From assembly GCA_937870675.1 (NCBI GenBank), contig CALMZN010000006.1:1-13290 (forward strand): a DNA stretch of 13,290 nucleotides, given 5' to 3'. The DNA is from an uncultured bacterium (GTDB lineage: Bacteria > Patescibacteriota > Patescibacteriia > UBA1558 > GWA2-36-10). The notes below the pieces were generated by a model, which worked only from the letters and a program-made list of their open reading frames with translations, did not search any database and was not told the DNA's origin. The position numbers and the translations under genes are program-made. Shown one piece after another: positions 12,561 through 13,290 of this stretch; within the stretch, counting starts at the first letter, position 1; each line of letters opens with the position of its first letter.

Positions 12561-12755
12561 TTACACCTTCATACAGGGCGCGATAGGCGTGTCAGGACTC
12601 AGCTTCACTAGCCGAGGGGTCGTGTTGTGAACACAAACTGTTGCGCACAAATTGCAGTACGGCCCTCTCTGAAGCTGCTTGTGATTAATTATCTTCTTCC
12701 GCTTGCTCCCCTTAACTTTCTGATTATTGTTGCGTCCACCCTGCTTTTTCCTCAT
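12561..12755 (-). CDS. Small basic cysteine-rich protein, unknown function
   Basis: The 64-residue product is not one I recognise. Residues 1-30 are very rich in Lys, Arg, Asn and Gln (MRKKQGGRNNN, then KGSKRKK). The second half holds C34-x2-C37-x3-C41, H43 and C61, which could bind a metal, though this is not a standard zinc-finger spacing. There is no signal peptide or membrane segment, so it is probably cytoplasmic and, by charge, could bind nucleic acid. The start is set by AAGGAGGG 4 nt before the ATG at 12755; an in-frame ATG at 12785 would add ten residues but lacks a ribosome site. The promoter is near consensus and a strong hairpin follows the stop, so this is a complete, probably well-expressed unit. 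Its GC content is visibly higher than that of its neighbours, suggesting either selection for expression or foreign origin. Confidence 0.75.
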   Translation of the reverse strand: MRKKQGGRNNNQKVKGSKRKKIINHKQLQRGPYCNLCATVCVHNTTPRLVKLSPDTPIAPCMKV

Positions 12756-12759
12756 GATT

Positions 12760-12767
12760 CCCTCCTT
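12760..12767 (-). promoter_or_regulatory. Perfect Shine-Dalgarno of the small cysteine-rich gene
   Basis: AAGGAGGG lies 4 nt before the ATG at 12755. It decides the start and stands out because most genes here have no such sequence. Confidence 0.8.
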
Positions 12768-12803
12768 GAGATACATGATTACCAATGAAAGAGCAGTTCA
12801 TGT

Positions 12804-12832
12804 ATTATGTATAAAAATTAAGCTTTTGTCAA
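12804..12832 (-). promoter_or_regulatory. Promoter of the small cysteine-rich gene
   Basis: On the minus strand: perfect TTGACA (12827-12832), a 17-bp spacer and CATAAT (12804-12809). Initiation is expected near 12797, giving a leader of about 42 nt that ends in the strong Shine-Dalgarno. Confidence 0.7.
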
Positions 12833-12833
12833 A

Positions 12834-12877
12834 CAAAAAACCCAGCTCGCTAAAGTATTTGCAATGGCAGGCGAGTT
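12834..12877 (-). terminator. Possible terminator of the MFS fragment
   Basis: On the minus strand AACTCGC (12877-12871) can pair with GCGAGCT (12850-12844) across a 20-nt loop, followed by GGG and six T residues. The loop is long, so the call is weak. It lies about 16 bp after the MFS stop and immediately before the next promoter. Confidence 0.35.
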
Positions 12878-12892
12878 GAAATAAAAAATAAT

Positions 12893-13225
12893 TTATACTA
12901 TGGCCATTACTCTTTGTTTGCGCCGGCCAAATAAAATAATCAAAAAAGATACCAAACAGAATAAAGCGCAAACAAAAAATGGCAAATGCAAATGGGTTTG
13001 GAATAAATATCCAGCCAAAAGTGGCCCAATAATAGAGGCAATGTTTGACAGGGACGCTAAAATGCCCAAAACTTCGCCCCGCCTGTTTTGCTCGGCACTG
13101 CCGACAGCCAAGCTATTCATGACCACGCGCAAAACTCCTTGGGCAAAAGTGGTTATAAACAGACCCAGAAAAAAGTCTTCGCCTTTTATCTCCTTTAACG
13201 TTAGATTTGCAACGACTTCAATGAT
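12893..13225 (-). pseudogene. C-terminal fragment of an MFS transporter, 5' truncated
   Basis: The open frame runs from an in-frame TAA at 13226-13228 to the stop at 12893 (110 codons) and contains no convincing start. A TTG at 13132 and an ATG at 13120 lie inside a membrane segment. The product matches the last third of a drug/proton antiporter-type MFS protein: FFLGLFITTFAQGVLRVVM, then the conserved loop NRRGEVLGILASLSNIASIIGPLLAGYLF, then LPFFVCALFCLVSFLIILFG and a basic tail. A full transporter has about 400 residues and 12 segments; only about four are present. Just upstream the sequence turns into a GC-rich palindromic repeat. A frameshift or an assembly break near 13226 could also explain it. 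As it stands it cannot make a working transporter. Confidence 0.6.
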
Positions 13226-13239
13226 TTACAAATTTTCCT

Positions 13240-13288
13240 TTTCTCCGATTTAGCTCCGGCGAAAAGTACCGGTGAAGCTCCTGAAGCG
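13240..13288. repeat. GC-rich palindromic repeat at the break of the MFS gene
   Basis: GCTCCGG (13253-13259) and CCGG followed by TGAAGC (13270-13279) form an interrupted inverted repeat, with further AGCTCC and GAAGC copies around it. It resembles in style the palindromes near the tRNA genes and starts about 12 bp beyond the stop that interrupts the MFS frame. It continues towards the right edge, so its full extent is unknown. Confidence 0.45.
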
Positions 13289-13290
13289 AA

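Noticed and set aside
12756..12785. Upstream in-frame ATG for the small cysteine-rich gene
   Set aside because: The perfect AAGGAGGG lies between the two ATGs and is correctly spaced only for the one at 12755.

Overview
The window is AT-rich bacterial DNA in which every recognisable gene lies on the minus strand. The gene content suggests a Candidate Phyla Radiation (Patescibacteria) genome. The signs are short single-domain housekeeping enzymes, a compact aspartyl-tRNA synthetase without its usual insertion domain, secreted proteins with dockerin-like and thrombospondin type 3 calcium repeats, CCA-encoding tRNA genes placed between protein genes, and many start codons without a Shine-Dalgarno sequence. 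tpiA and dacA both end in TGA at the expected family length, so the code is standard and not the UGA-glycine code. The phylum is inferred, not proven.

Layout in the direction of transcription (right to left). At the right edge is a 5'-truncated MFS transporter fragment that starts beside a palindromic repeat. Next is an isolated unit encoding a 64-residue basic cysteine-rich protein, with a near-consensus promoter, a perfect Shine-Dalgarno and a strong terminator hairpin. Then come asnS, a partial copy of a tRNA-Thr 5' half carrying a palindrome, an intact tRNA-Thr(CGT), and aspS 14 nt after the tRNA, closed by a terminator. Next is a roughly 280-nt unit with a consensus extended -10 promoter, five strong stems and its own terminator but no credible ORF: a candidate structured non-coding RNA I cannot assign to a family.

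A second extended -10 promoter starts a long gene string: scpA, scpB, an RluB/RsuA-type pseudouridine synthase, a D,D-carboxypeptidase, tpiA, fba, a membrane-anchored TPR protein, tRNA-Tyr(GTA), two more tRNA-Thr 5'-half copies carrying palindromes, and tRNA-Thr(GGT), followed by nested palindromes and a terminator. It combines chromosome segregation, rRNA modification, cell-wall trimming and two consecutive glycolytic steps. The left end holds two separately promoted genes for exported proteins: a CAP/SCP-domain membrane protein with N-terminal thrombospondin type 3 repeats, and a secreted dockerin-like protein running off the left edge.

The most unusual signals are the unassigned RNA at about 9162-9444 and the tRNA-Thr 5'-half copies. 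Two of those copies, beside two different tRNA-Thr genes, carry different palindromes at exactly the same point, between tRNA positions 21 and 22.
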